Source: JBAXLO01 sp037134755
Lineage (GTDB): Bacteria > Bacteroidota > Bacteroidia > Bacteroidales > JACABE01
Assembly: GCA_037134755.1 (NCBI GenBank)
Contig: JBAXLO010000013.1
Coordinates: 1 to 39,594, forward strand
Direction: 5' to 3'
DNA: 39,594 bases
Positions 22,796-30,980 of this stretch are shown here, in pieces. Every line of letters starts with the position of its first letter. The stretch's first letter is position 1. The notes under the pieces are model-generated. The model worked only from the letters and a program-made list of their open reading frames with translations. It was not told the origin of the DNA and ran no database searches. Made by a program: the position numbers and the translations under genes.

Positions 22796-23713
22796 ATGCA
22801 AAATTATTCTAATAAGGTGGACACAAATACCGAAAGGAATGATTTTCCACAACTATACTTTCTTTCATCAGCACAAAAGATTAAAAAGGATACTGCTTTT
22901 GTATCTAAATTTGATTCCATTAAAAGGAATAATTTCTTTGCATCTAAGTATTTAGTATTATCCAAAGCTAAAACAGACGCTAAAACTTATGTACCTACCA
23001 TCTTTTCTAAGCATTTATTAGTTGCTAAAGATAAACCAACTGAGGTGCAAAACAACAACATGTCGGATTGGTTGTTGCTAATTAATTTATTAGGTTTTAT
23101 ATTATTTGCATGGGTTGTAACATCCTTTCGTAAAAGAATGAAACAAATTTTCAATTCTCTTTTTACAAACAGAGCACTCAACCAATTAATAAGAGATGGA
23201 GATTTGTCAAAAGAATTTGTTTTATTACCTTTATTATCTATTTATTTTTTAAGCCTTTCGCTGTATATTTTGTTTTTATTTAAGTATTATTATAATATAC
23301 ACCAATCCTTTTTATTTAATTTTTATTTTTTCTTAAAACTTTTAACTGCCATATTAATCTTATTTGGTGTAAAAATAATCTTTATAAGGTTTATAAGCAA
23401 TACCTTCAGGAATTACACGGTAACTTCTTATTACTTATTAAATAGTTATATATCAAATATTATTATTGGATTTTTGTTCTTACCATTATTATTTTTATAT
23501 ACTTTTTCGGCAAATATAATCTCCGATAAAATCCTCATTATTTGTGCAATTATAATTATTTTATTTAACTTAATAAGAATAGGAAGAAACATAATAAGTG
23601 GAATAAATTATTCCAAGTTTTCTAGTTTGTATTTATTTTTGTACCTTTGCACCATCGAATTTCTGCCCATTATTATATTAATTAAATTGTTTAATGGGTT
23701 AGTTTCGTTTTAA
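22796..23713 (+). CDS. DUF4271 integral membrane protein
   Basis: The 305-residue protein has a polar N-terminal region (1-80) followed by about seven hydrophobic segments, beginning 'WLLLINLLGFILFAWVVTSF' and continuing to the C terminus. The position immediately before hemD, rnpA and yidD and the 'LNQLIRDGDLSKEFVLLPLL' segment identify it as DUF4271, a Bacteroidota membrane family with no established function. It shares a direction and only 43 bases with hemD, so it is probably cotranscribed. Confidence 0.85.
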   Translation: MQNYSNKVDTNTERNDFPQLYFLSSAQKIKKDTAFVSKFDSIKRNNFFASKYLVLSKAKTDAKTYVPTIFSKHLLVAKDKPTEVQNNNMSDWLLLINLLGFILFAWVVTSFRKRMKQIFNSLFTNRALNQLIRDGDLSKEFVLLPLLSIYFLSLSLYILFLFKYYYNIHQSFLFNFYFFLKLLTAILILFGVKIIFIRFISNTFRNYTVTSYYLLNSYISNIIIGFLFLPLLFLYTFSANIISDKILIICAIIIILFNLIRIGRNIISGINYSKFSSLYLFLYLCTIEFLPIIILIKLFNGLVSF

Positions 23714-23756
23714 TTATCTTTTTAAACAAAAATGGTGAATTAATAATAGATACCGG

Positions 23757-24509
23757 ATGAAATTAAAGAACATTCTTATTTCTCAACCTCAACCTTCAGA
23801 TTTAGAGAAATCACCTTATCGTGATATAGCAGATAAGTACAATATTAAATTTGATTTTCATAAGTTTTTTAAGATTGAGGGAATCCCTGCACGTGAATTC
23901 AGACAAGACAGGATTAATATCCTGGATTATACTGCTGTTATTTTCACTAGTAGGCATGCAGTTGATCATTTCTTTAGAATATCTAAAGAAATGAGAGTTG
24001 ATATACCTGAAACTCTTAAGTATTTTTGTATCTCAGAAGCTATTGCACTTTATCTTCAAAAATATGTTCAATATCGTAAAAGAAAAATCTTTCATGGCAA
24101 GTTAACTTCTCCTAATATAATGGACATTATATTAAAACATAGAGAAGAAAAATTCCTGTTCCCATGTTCGGATATACATAAACTTGATGTACCTGATCTT
24201 TTGGATAAGAATTCAATTAAATATAGTAAAGCAATTATCTATAAAACGGTAGATGATGATTTGTCATTTATTGATATCAAGAAATACGATATGCTTATTT
24301 TATTTAGTCCTTCAGGAGTTAAATCTTTATTTAATAACTTTCCTGATTTTGAACAGGGAAATACTATCATTGCTGCATTTGGATCAACTACAGCACAAGC
24401 TATCCTGGATGCTAACCTAACTTTAGATATTAGTGCTCCTACTAAATTAGCTCCTTCAATGGCAATGGCACTCGAACAGTATATTATAAAACTTATAAAG
24501 AAAAAATAA
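23757..24509 (+). CDS. hemD: Uroporphyrinogen-III synthase family protein
   Basis: The 250-residue product shows the two-lobed HemD pattern: 'KNILISQPQPSDLEKSPYRDIA' at the start, 'YTAVIFTSRHAVDHFFRI' in lobe 1, 'IIYKTVDDDLSFIDIKKYDM', 'LILFSPSGVKSLFNNFP' in lobe 2 and 'IIAAFGSTTAQAILDANLT' near the end. HemD closes and rearranges hydroxymethylbilane to uroporphyrinogen III in haem and corrin synthesis. Sequence conservation in this family is poor, so the identification relies on these motifs and on the DUF4271-hemD-rnpA order. A terminator follows. Confidence 0.87.
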   Translation: MKLKNILISQPQPSDLEKSPYRDIADKYNIKFDFHKFFKIEGIPAREFRQDRINILDYTAVIFTSRHAVDHFFRISKEMRVDIPETLKYFCISEAIALYLQKYVQYRKRKIFHGKLTSPNIMDIILKHREEKFLFPCSDIHKLDVPDLLDKNSIKYSKAIIYKTVDDDLSFIDIKKYDMLILFSPSGVKSLFNNFPDFEQGNTIIAAFGSTTAQAILDANLTLDISAPTKLAPSMAMALEQYIIKLIKKK

Positions 24510-24530
24510 TATAATAATAAAAACGATATA

Positions 24531-24571
24531 AATAAGGGGCGTTGAATAATACTCAGCGTCCCTTATTTTAA
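24531..24571 (+). terminator. Terminator between hemD and rnpA
   Basis: AATAAGGGGCGTTGA (24531-24545) pairs with TCAGCGTCCCTTATT (24553-24567) over 15 bp including two G-U pairs, with a 7-base loop and T-rich sequence after. It separates the hemD transcript from the rnpA group. Confidence 0.8.
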
Positions 24572-24590
24572 TTATATCAATACTTTTTTA

Positions 24591-24980
24591 ATGTTTACAT
24601 TTTGCAAAGAAGAGCGGCTAACTAACAAGAAGATTATAAATTCTATTTTTACAAAAGGGAATTCTGCTTTTATTTATCCCTTTAATGTAAAATGGTCATT
24701 TATTGAATCAAAGTCAGAATTTCCTTTGCAGATATTAATTAGTGTTCCTAAAAGGAATTTTAAAAAGGCAGTTAATCGAAATAAACTAAAAAGATATATA
24801 AGAGAGGCATATCGTTTAAATAAAAACATCTTCTCAGACAAAGTTATTAGTAATGATAAAAAGATTGTTTTTACTTTAATATACACTGAAAAAGAAATTT
24901 TAAACTTTAAAATGATTCAAGAAAAAATAATTTTAGTTTTACATCGTTTAGTAAAGGAACATGAAAAAAATATTGGCTAA
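24591..24980 (+). CDS. rnpA: Ribonuclease P protein component
   Basis: The 129-residue basic protein starts 'FTFCKEERLTNKKIINSIFTKG' and has the family signature 'AVNRNKLKRYIREAYRLNK' in the central region, with 'QILISVPKRNFKKAVNRN' before it. It binds the RNase P RNA and helps process tRNA 5' ends. Its last 20 bases overlap the yidD start, so the two are translationally coupled. rpmH, its usual partner in many bacteria, is not next to it, which is normal for Bacteroidota. Confidence 0.95.
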   Translation: MFTFCKEERLTNKKIINSIFTKGNSAFIYPFNVKWSFIESKSEFPLQILISVPKRNFKKAVNRNKLKRYIREAYRLNKNIFSDKVISNDKKIVFTLIYTEKEILNFKMIQEKIILVLHRLVKEHEKNIG

Positions 24981-25182
24981 GTTTTTGATATTATTAATTC
25001 GTATATATCAATATACTATTTCTCCTTATTTTCCGGCTTCATGCAGATATACACCTACTTGTTCGTCATATGGTGTAGATGCATTAAAGAAATACGGACC
25101 ATTTAAAGGAGGATGGTTGACTTTAAAAAGATTTTTATCATGTAATCCATGGGGTGGGAGTGGCTTTGATCCGGTTCCTTAA
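24961..25182 (+). CDS. yidD: Membrane protein insertion efficiency factor YidD
   Basis: The 73-residue protein has the YidD pattern: a hydrophobic amphipathic N terminus ('ILAKFLILLIRIYQYTISPYF'), 'SCRYTPTCSSYGVDALKKYG' with three conserved Cys, and the end 'WLTLKRFLSCNPWGGSGFDPVP'. It sits at the inner membrane and assists YidC/Sec-dependent insertion. It overlaps rnpA by 20 bases and lies 34 bases before the S41 peptidase. The length is typical. Confidence 0.95.
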   Translation: MKKILAKFLILLIRIYQYTISPYFPASCRYTPTCSSYGVDALKKYGPFKGGWLTLKRFLSCNPWGGSGFDPVP

Positions 25183-25216
25183 ACAATTTTTATTTAAAAA
25201 AACAACTATTTTATAT

Positions 25217-26902
25217 ATGAGAACATTTCTTCAGACATTGGTTAGATTAAGAATATCTATCATCCTTATTTCTATTGTTTTTATTTCTTTTACTTCTTCG
25301 GCACAAAAGAATGATAATGATTTTGAAATATCAAAAAATCTTGAGATCTTTACTACTCTTTACAAGCAGCTACATCTTAATTATGTTGATCCAATCAATT
25401 CGGGTGATTTGATGAAGAAAGGTATTGATGCAATGTTAGAGGATCTCGATCCTTATACAGTATATATTCCGGAATCAGAAATTGAGGATTATAAACTAAT
25501 GACTACCGGTCAATATGGTGGCGTTGGAGCTTTAATTCATCAGAATGGAAGCGATGTTATAATATCAGAACCTTATGAAGGATTTCCTGCTTTTAAAGCT
25601 GGTTTAATTCCCGGAGATAGAATTCTGGAGATAAATAAAAAACCAACTAAAGGAAAATCTGTAAGTGATATTAGTTCTATATTAAAAGGACAACCGGGGA
25701 CAACCCTTACACTTCTGATTGATCGTGATGGAGAAGCAAAACCTTTTGAAAAAACTTTAACCAGAGAAGAAATAAAAATAGATAATATCCCTTTTTACGG
25801 AGTTGTAAGTAATGAAGTAGGTTATATAAAGCTAAATGGTTTTACTCAGAATGCCGGAAACGAAGTTAGGGAGGCATTGATAAAACTGAAAGAGAAGAAT
25901 AATATTAAATTTATTATTTTAGATTTACGTGGAAATGGTGGAGGTTTATTACAGGAAGCGGTTAATATCGTTAATATATTTACTGATAAAGGACAATTGG
26001 TTGTTAGCACTAAAGGCAAAGTTGAAGAGCGTAATTATTCTCACAAAACCACAAATGCAGCTACTGATCTTACCATTCCTTTGGCTATATTAGTTGACAG
26101 AAATAGTGCTTCTGCTTCAGAGATTGTTTCAGGTGCTATTCAAGATCTTGATAGAGGGATTATTATTGGTCAAAAGACTTATGGTAAAGGATTAGTTCAA
26201 AATATATTCCCAATTAGCTATAATTCTCAAGTTAAAATTACTATTGCTAAGTACTATATCCCAAGTGGAAGGTGTATTCAAGCAATTGATTATACACATA
26301 GAAATGAAGATGGAAGTGCAGGTAAAATTGCGGATTCATTGAAGGCTGCTTTTAAAACAAAGAATGGTAGAGTTGTGTATGATGGTGGAGGAATAGAACC
26401 GGATATTACAATGAAACCTGAAGTTTTAAGTAACATTACTCTTAGTTTGATATCTAAATATCTTATCTTTGATTATGCTAATAAATATAGAAAGACTCAT
26501 ACTTCAATTTCTGCAGCAAAAGACTTTACAATTACTGATTCTATTTATGCTGATTTTACTAAATTCCTTTCGGGTAAGGATTATGACTATGTTACCAAGA
26601 GTGAAAAGAATTTAAAAGAATTAAAAGATATAGCAGTTAACGAAAAATATTTTGATGCTATAAAGAATGAATATGAAGCTTTAAAAGATAAGCTGATTCA
26701 CGATAAAACAGACGATTTAAAAAAGAATAGTAAAGAAATTAAGGAATTGCTTAAAGCTGAAATTGTAAATAGGTATTACTTCCAAAAAGGCAGAATTGAA
26801 GCTTCTTTATCTGATGATCCTGAAATTGCTAAAGCTATTTCAATATTTAATGATCAAAGTCAATATAAAGCTATTTTAACTACAACAACTTCGAAGAAAT
26901 AA
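25217..26902 (+). CDS. S41 C-terminal processing peptidase (CtpA/Prc-like)
   Basis: ATG 25217 is chosen because the product then starts with a signal sequence (MRTFLQTLVRLRISIILISI, cleaved near SSAQ). The GTG at 25154 would place coding sequence inside yidD. The 561-residue protein has an N-terminal helical lid, a PDZ domain (about 90-170: 'GQYGGVGALIHQNG', 'AGLIPGDRILEINKKPTKG') and the S41 peptidase core. Ser299 lies in NSASASE and Lys324 in YGKG, 25 residues apart as in E. coli Prc. A long C-terminal helical extension (about 430-561) follows. It is predicted to cleave proteins near their C termini in the periplasm. Confidence 0.93.
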   Translation: MRTFLQTLVRLRISIILISIVFISFTSSAQKNDNDFEISKNLEIFTTLYKQLHLNYVDPINSGDLMKKGIDAMLEDLDPYTVYIPESEIEDYKLMTTGQYGGVGALIHQNGSDVIISEPYEGFPAFKAGLIPGDRILEINKKPTKGKSVSDISSILKGQPGTTLTLLIDRDGEAKPFEKTLTREEIKIDNIPFYGVVSNEVGYIKLNGFTQNAGNEVREALIKLKEKNNIKFIILDLRGNGGGLLQEAVNIVNIFTDKGQLVVSTKGKVEERNYSHKTTNAATDLTIPLAILVDRNSASASEIVSGAIQDLDRGIIIGQKTYGKGLVQNIFPISYNSQVKITIAKYYIPSGRCIQAIDYTHRNEDGSAGKIADSLKAAFKTKNGRVVYDGGGIEPDITMKPEVLSNITLSLISKYLIFDYANKYRKTHTSISAAKDFTITDSIYADFTKFLSGKDYDYVTKSEKNLKELKDIAVNEKYFDAIKNEYEALKDKLIHDKTDDLKKNSKEIKELLKAEIVNRYYFQKGRIEASLSDDPEIAKAISIFNDQSQYKAILTTTTSKK

Positions 26903-26915
26903 CAAAACATTTAAT

Positions 26916-28517
26916 TTGATCAGATTAATTAAAAATATTTTTAACTATCTGAACAAGCTTTTTTTATTTAAGCTTGCTATACAAGAATATGTTTATCTAT
27001 TAGGATTAATAGTTCTTGTTGTTGGCTTGTCGTTGTCTAATTATCTAATGAGTTTAGGCCAATTAATTTTATCTGTTAATTGGGTTCTCGACAATAAAGT
27101 CCTCTATAAGTTTAAAACATTCTTCAATAATAAACCTGCATTAATCTTTACTTCCATCTTTCTGATACATGTAATCGGATTGATTTACACCACAGATTTT
27201 AACTATGCTCTTAAAGATTTAAGAATTAAACTACCTTTGCTGGGGCTTCCTATTATCTTTACTACTTCAGAATTAATCAGTAAAAAACGATTTCATTTAA
27301 TCATTTACACTTACATAAGTGCAGTTTTGTTTGGCACTTTTGTTGGGATTTACAATTATATCAATCATTCATATATTGATATACACGAAATCGTTTCTCC
27401 GTTTATATCTCATATTCGTTTCAGTCTTAACATTTGTCTTGTATTATGTATTCTTATTTATTTTATTTTTAAAGAGAAACAAATCAAAATTCCTTTAAAG
27501 ATTTTAATGTTATTTCTATTTTGTTGGTTACTCTATTTCCTTTTTATTCTCGAAGCGTTTACCGGTATTTTCATATTGATTATCCTTATAATATCCTATC
27601 TTTTTTATCTTATCATTACTAATAAAAATAAGCTTATCAAGCTTGCAGGCATTCTATTATTTATTGCAATTCCTTTTTCTATCTATATTTATATCCATAA
27701 ATTGTATCTAAAAAATTATGATGTAAAACCTATTGATTTTTCAAAGCTTGATAAAACAACTCCTTACGGGAATCCTTATCAACAAGATACTATAAATTGG
27801 ACTGTCGAAAACGGTAATCATTTAGGAGTATATATTTGTTTGCCCGAACTTAAAGACACCTGGAATAAGCGAAGCAAGATTAATATTGATAGCAACGACC
27901 GTCAACATCAGCTGCTTTCTAATACGCTTATTCGTTTTCTTAATTCCAAAGGGCTTCGTAAGGATGCTAATGGTGTAAATGCTCTTAGTAATGTGGAAAT
28001 AAAGGCAATTGAAGGTGGATGTGCAAATGTTAATTATCTTTCAGGACATCCAATTTCGGCTCGTATCTATAAGATAATGTACGAGATGAATATGTACAAA
28101 CATACTGGCAATACTAAAGGTTATTCAGTTATACAAAGGTTGGAACTCATTAAAGCTTCTTTAAATATTATTAAGAACAACTTTTGGTTTGGAGTTGGAA
28201 CCGGTGATATGGTGAAAGCTTACGACCAACAACTACATGATATGCATTCCGATCTTTATGGCACCAAACTTCGTTCACATAATCAGTATCTTTCTATCTT
28301 TTCTGCTTTAGGTTTTTTTGGCTTCCTTATCTTTTTGACAGCACTTTTTTATCCGGTAATTCTAAACAAACGCATATCTAATTATTACTTTCTTACTTTC
28401 TTTATTATTTTCCTTTTATCGATGCTCAACGAAGATACAATTGAGAGCCAGGCGGGAGTAACCTTCTTTGCTTTCTTTTATTCTTTCCTAGGCCTTGCCC
28501 CTATTGAAGAAAATTAA
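26916..28517 (+). CDS. O-antigen ligase-like (Wzy_C family) polytopic membrane protein
   Basis: The 533-residue protein has about ten hydrophobic segments and a long soluble loop (about residues 268-415). 'LIKASLNIIKNNFWFGVGTGDM' and 'RSHNQYLSIFSALGFFGFL' are characteristic of the Wzy_C/O-antigen ligase family, with the periplasmic 'HNQYL' motif. The start is uncertain: the frame opens with TTG 26916, and the first ATG is at about 27049, which would delete the first membrane segment, so TTG is preferred. It begins 13 bases after the S41 gene. It probably joins polysaccharide or O-antigen to lipid A-core, or polymerises sugar units; the acceptor is unknown. Confidence 0.82.
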   Translation: MIRLIKNIFNYLNKLFLFKLAIQEYVYLLGLIVLVVGLSLSNYLMSLGQLILSVNWVLDNKVLYKFKTFFNNKPALIFTSIFLIHVIGLIYTTDFNYALKDLRIKLPLLGLPIIFTTSELISKKRFHLIIYTYISAVLFGTFVGIYNYINHSYIDIHEIVSPFISHIRFSLNICLVLCILIYFIFKEKQIKIPLKILMLFLFCWLLYFLFILEAFTGIFILIILIISYLFYLIITNKNKLIKLAGILLFIAIPFSIYIYIHKLYLKNYDVKPIDFSKLDKTTPYGNPYQQDTINWTVENGNHLGVYICLPELKDTWNKRSKINIDSNDRQHQLLSNTLIRFLNSKGLRKDANGVNALSNVEIKAIEGGCANVNYLSGHPISARIYKIMYEMNMYKHTGNTKGYSVIQRLELIKASLNIIKNNFWFGVGTGDMVKAYDQQLHDMHSDLYGTKLRSHNQYLSIFSALGFFGFLIFLTALFYPVILNKRISNYYFLTFFIIFLLSMLNEDTIESQAGVTFFAFFYSFLGLAPIEEN

Positions 28518-28601
28518 TTTCTTTACTGTTTTTTTAATTAAAAGACTTCAAATTTCAACTTATTGCTTTCTGAAACGGCAGGGATGCAATAAATCCTTCC
28601 A

Positions 28602-28862
28602 ATTGCCTTCCGTTTCGGACCATGTACCAAAAAGTGTCAGCATATTGCTCCGCGTTTCGGACCACCTACCAATATTATCAAAATATTGTCATCCGACCGA
28701 AACGCGGAGCAATATGACGAAAGATATTGTCATCCGACCGAAACGCGGAGCAATATGACGAAAGATATTGCCATCCTGCCGAAACGCGGAGCAATATGAC
28801 GAAAAATAGTGCAATCCGACCGAAACGCGGAGCAATATGACCAAAATATTGGCAGTCGACCG
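28602..28862. repeat. 41-bp repeat array, four direct copies plus two inverted copies
   Basis: Direct units start at 28693, 28734, 28775 and 28816 (41 bases each; the last is 40), each beginning CCGACCGAAACGCGGAGCAA, with a 7-base remnant at 28856. Upstream, the same core occurs in the opposite direction at 28642-28660 and, degenerate, around 28611-28619, 42 bases apart. The inverted copy and the first direct copy form a perfect 20-bp stem (28641-28660 with 28697-28716). The 36-base loop itself folds: CAATATT (28670-28676) pairs with AATATTG (28682-28688). Units are contiguous without spacers. Confidence 0.92.
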
Positions 28863-29035
28863 TATCAAACTGCTCTATTTATTTAATTAATGTGTATTGA
28901 TTGAACGGATTATATAAATGTGCTTATTTTTCTATTGGTATTATTCTCTTACGGGAAAAGATTTTTTTATTTAATTAAATAATGTTGATGGATTGGATTA
29001 ATGTGTAATTTTACAGAATTTAAATAAAACATTTG

Positions 29036-29236
29036 TCTTTCTTCTCATTTATATTTAAACCCGAGCTTTGGTTATAAATATAATTAACACTAAGACACGA
29101 AGATCACAAAGAAACACTAAGAAAAAAACCTTAGTGAAACTTGGTGTACTTAGTGCCTTAGTGTTAAAAAAAGAGATTTATCTTTCTTCACATTTCTATT
29201 TAACCCCTATCTTCGGATCTAAATATAAATATAATT
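29036..29236. repeat. Duplicated 50-base segment flanking a REP-like element
   Basis: The segment 29036-29085 (TCTTTCTTCTCATTTATATT...) and the segment 29181-29236 (TCTTTCTTCACATTTCTATT...) are diverged copies, both ending TATAAATATAATT. Between them lies the REP-like element at 29086-29165. The direct repeat is too long for a typical transposon target duplication. Confidence 0.65.
29086..29165. repeat. 80-bp REP/MITE-like element with terminal inverted repeats
   Basis: AACACTAAGACAC (29086-29098) and GTGCCTTAGTGTT (29153-29165) are inverted repeats with 12 of 13 matches. The interior (CACAAAGAAACACTAAG and CTTAGTGAAACTTGGTG) is also partly self-complementary. Sequences of this ACTAAGGCACGAAG... 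type occur as dispersed intergenic repeats in diverse bacteria, including Bacteroidota, as I recall. No gene is inside it. Confidence 0.7.
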
Positions 29237-29270
29237 CATAATTCATAATTCATAATTCATAATTAATTAG
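29235..29270. repeat. Short 7-bp tandem array (ATTCATA)
   Basis: ATTCATA repeats about four times without gaps just after the second copy of the duplicated segment. It is a simple low-complexity array upstream of the MntA gene. Confidence 0.75.
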
Positions 29271-29347
29271 TACTTTTGTAAAACATAAATTCAGGTTCAA
29301 GTTTTTAGAATTAGCTTATCTTGAATTGGCAAATAATTAAATAAGTT

Positions 29348-29647
29348 ATGATACAGAGACAAGAGGTTTTAAACTATTTATCAAATAATAAAGAAATGTT
29401 TTATAAACAGTTCAATATTATTAAAATTGGTATTTTTGGTTCGTATGCACGTAATGAACAAACCGAAAATAGCGACATTGATATTATTATAGAAATGCCT
29501 CGAGGAACAGAAAATATTTTCGAGAAAAAGCAACTTCTTAAAGATATGCTTAAAACACAATTTCATAGAGAAGTTGATATTTGCAGAGAAAGAGCTATAA
29601 AACCATTATTCAAAGAAATAATTCTAAAAGATACAATTTATGTTTGA
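29348..29647 (+). CDS. mntA: MntA-type nucleotidyltransferase antitoxin
   Basis: The 99-residue protein has the minimal nucleotidyltransferase signature GSX10DXD: 'GSYARNEQTENSDIDIIIE', with a third carboxylate near 'REVDICRE'. In the characterised HepT/MntA toxin-antitoxin system MntA transfers AMP units to the HepT toxin and thereby inactivates it. Length and the 8-base overlap with the following HepT-like frame are typical of the operon. The neighbouring toxin is interrupted by a stop, so this antitoxin may now be an orphan. No promoter was recognised. Confidence 0.9.
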   Translation: MIQRQEVLNYLSNNKEMFYKQFNIIKIGIFGSYARNEQTENSDIDIIIEMPRGTENIFEKKQLLKDMLKTQFHREVDICRERAIKPLFKEIILKDTIYV

Positions 29648-29975
29648 TAAGGATACATTACTGGTAAAGCAAATGTTACAGACTATTGAAAGGATATTTG
29701 AATAAAGTGCAAATTTCAATAACCCTGATGATTTTGTAGCTGATTATAAAACTTATGATGCCACTTTAATGAACTTCGTAGTATTAGGCGAAACAGTTGG
29801 CAAATTAAGCGAACAGTTTAGAGTCAAACATTCAACTATTGAATGGTCTAAAATATATGCTTTCAGAAATATTATTGCTCACGATTATTTTGGAATTGAT
29901 GAAGAAGAAGTATATGGAATCATAAAAAAACACATACCAAAACTTCAAACAGATTTACAGAACCTAATAGATTAA
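29640..29975 (+). pseudogene. hepT: HepT-like HEPN toxin gene interrupted by a premature stop
   Basis: The frame begins with ATG 29640, overlapping mntA by 8 bases, and reads 'MFDKDTLLVKQMLQTIERIF' before TAA at 29703-29705. After it the same frame continues 'SANFNNPDDFVADYKTYDAT' to the natural end at 29975. The HEPN motif RX4HXY is intact in 'FRNIIAHDYFG'. A single-base change (for example AAA to TAA) explains the stop. The downstream piece has an ATG at 29769 and could give a 68-residue fragment with the active-site motif, but it would lack the N-terminal helices. The total length matches HepT. Confidence 0.85.
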
Positions 29976-30013
29976 ATATTTCTTCTTCACTTTTATAAAT
30001 TAGGCATTTTCTT

Positions 30014-30886
30014 TTATATAATCCTGTAATTTCGATACTCCCCTATTCTGTAGCCCGTATATTTCTCAACAATTTGTTTTAATCTGTCTTTTGCAGCAAG
30101 TTTTTTATACGAAATATCGTAATCAAACTTCCAGTTCTGTTTATCGATTCTTGCCTGCATCACAGCAGGATGCGTTTCATCAAATAAGCAAAGCGAATTA
30201 ACAATTGAATAATCAAACTCCTCTTTCTTTTGTATGTTCTTTTCAACCCATTGATCATCATGCCACAGTTTATGAAAATTTTCCTGCTTATGTTGCATGG
30301 TTTCCGGTCGTTTTACCCAACCATAATGATATACATAAGCATCAATTAATTTTACATTTAATACTTTATTATCTCCTTTTCTAAAGCCTTGTGCATCTTT
30401 ATAAGAATATATGTTTTTATCAGGACGAATTATCCTTATTTCTCGCCTGTACCAATCTGGTGCATCCGCCACATAATCATAAGAGCCAAAAAAATGCTTG
30501 TATTTAAAAAGTAAACCATCCACATCAGAACTATCTTTAAAATCATTCATAGCTTTAATAATATTCTGATGATACTTTTCGTGAACAATTTCGTCACCCT
30601 GAATGTAAAAAGCCCAGTCCGAATTCTTATCAATAGCGGCTATAGCCTTATCTGTTTCAACAGCTAATATACGCCCTCCAACCCTTAATGAATCGTCCCA
30701 GATGGTTTCAATAATCTTTATTTTATCCGAATTTATGCTCTTTATTAACTTTAACGTCTCATCATCAGAGTTTCCCACTGCAATTATAAATTCATCGCAC
30801 AAAGGCAAAATAGAATTTATGGCTTCTATAATTGGATAATCGAATTTTATTGCATTTCTAACAAAGCTAAAACCAGATACTTTCAT
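30014..30886 (-). CDS. Family 2 glycosyltransferase
   Basis: The 290-residue protein begins 'MKVSGFSFVRNAIKFDYPII', followed by 'LCDEFIIAVGNSDDETLKLI' and a metal-binding acidic motif in 'WAFYIQGDEIVHE' (Asp98, Glu99) in place of the more usual DxD. This is GT2 (GT-A fold). The second half contains 'YHYGWVKRPETMQHKQENFH', typical of family members that modify lipopolysaccharide core or peptides. No membrane segment is present. It stands alone between the HepT remnant and a divergent gene (DUF5606), so no pathway can be inferred from context. Confidence 0.85.
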   Translation of the reverse strand: MKVSGFSFVRNAIKFDYPIIEAINSILPLCDEFIIAVGNSDDETLKLIKSINSDKIKIIETIWDDSLRVGGRILAVETDKAIAAIDKNSDWAFYIQGDEIVHEKYHQNIIKAMNDFKDSSDVDGLLFKYKHFFGSYDYVADAPDWYRREIRIIRPDKNIYSYKDAQGFRKGDNKVLNVKLIDAYVYHYGWVKRPETMQHKQENFHKLWHDDQWVEKNIQKKEEFDYSIVNSLCLFDETHPAVMQARIDKQNWKFDYDISYKKLAAKDRLKQIVEKYTGYRIGEYRNYRII

Positions 30887-30913
30887 AAATATTTAATTAA
30901 TTTCTTTATAAAT

Positions 30914-30921
30914 CAAAATTA
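30914..30921 (-). promoter_or_regulatory. -7 promoter element (TAATTTTG) of the glycosyltransferase gene
   Basis: On the minus strand TAATTTTG ends at 30914, 28 bases before the start codon. No well-placed -33 TTTG was found. It is divergent to a second TAATTTTG at 30947-30954. Confidence 0.4.
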
Positions 30922-30946
30922 TTAAAATTTGATGACATAAAATTTA

Positions 30947-30954
30947 TAATTTTG
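30947..30954 (+). promoter_or_regulatory. -7 promoter element (TAATTTTG) of the DUF5606 gene
   Basis: TAATTTTG lies 27 bases before the DUF5606 ATG. A TTTG occurs 15 bases upstream, closer than the usual 19-21, so only the -7 box is well supported. Confidence 0.5.
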
Positions 30955-30980
30955 CAAATAATTAATAATCGTAGAATAAT

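Larger units (their letters stand above)
28518..29347. other. Gene-free region with repeats
   Basis: This 830-base region holds no convincing gene. It contains inverted and direct copies of a 41-bp unit (28600-28862), a plain AT-rich stretch (28863-29035), a duplicated 50-base segment around an 80-bp REP-like element (29036-29236), and a 7-bp array just before the MntA gene. The open frame over 28495-28758 is created by the repeats. Confidence 0.7.

Noticed and set aside
25154..25216. Upstream GTG start for the S41 peptidase
   Set aside because: It overlaps yidD and precedes the clear signal peptide that starts at ATG 25217.
28495..28758. An 87-residue open frame overlapping the end of the O-antigen-ligase gene and the 41-bp repeats
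   Set aside because: It overlaps a secure gene, has no protein-like features and is largely made of repeat sequence.
28602..28862. CRISPR array
   Set aside because: Repeats are contiguous without unique spacers and occur in both orientations, and no cas genes are present. The same holds for the arrays at 19096-19326 and 39457-39594.
29640..29975. Recoding or stop-codon readthrough rescuing the HepT frame
   Set aside because: No slippery sequence or readthrough context is visible, and TAA is the most efficient stop. A nonsense mutation is simpler.
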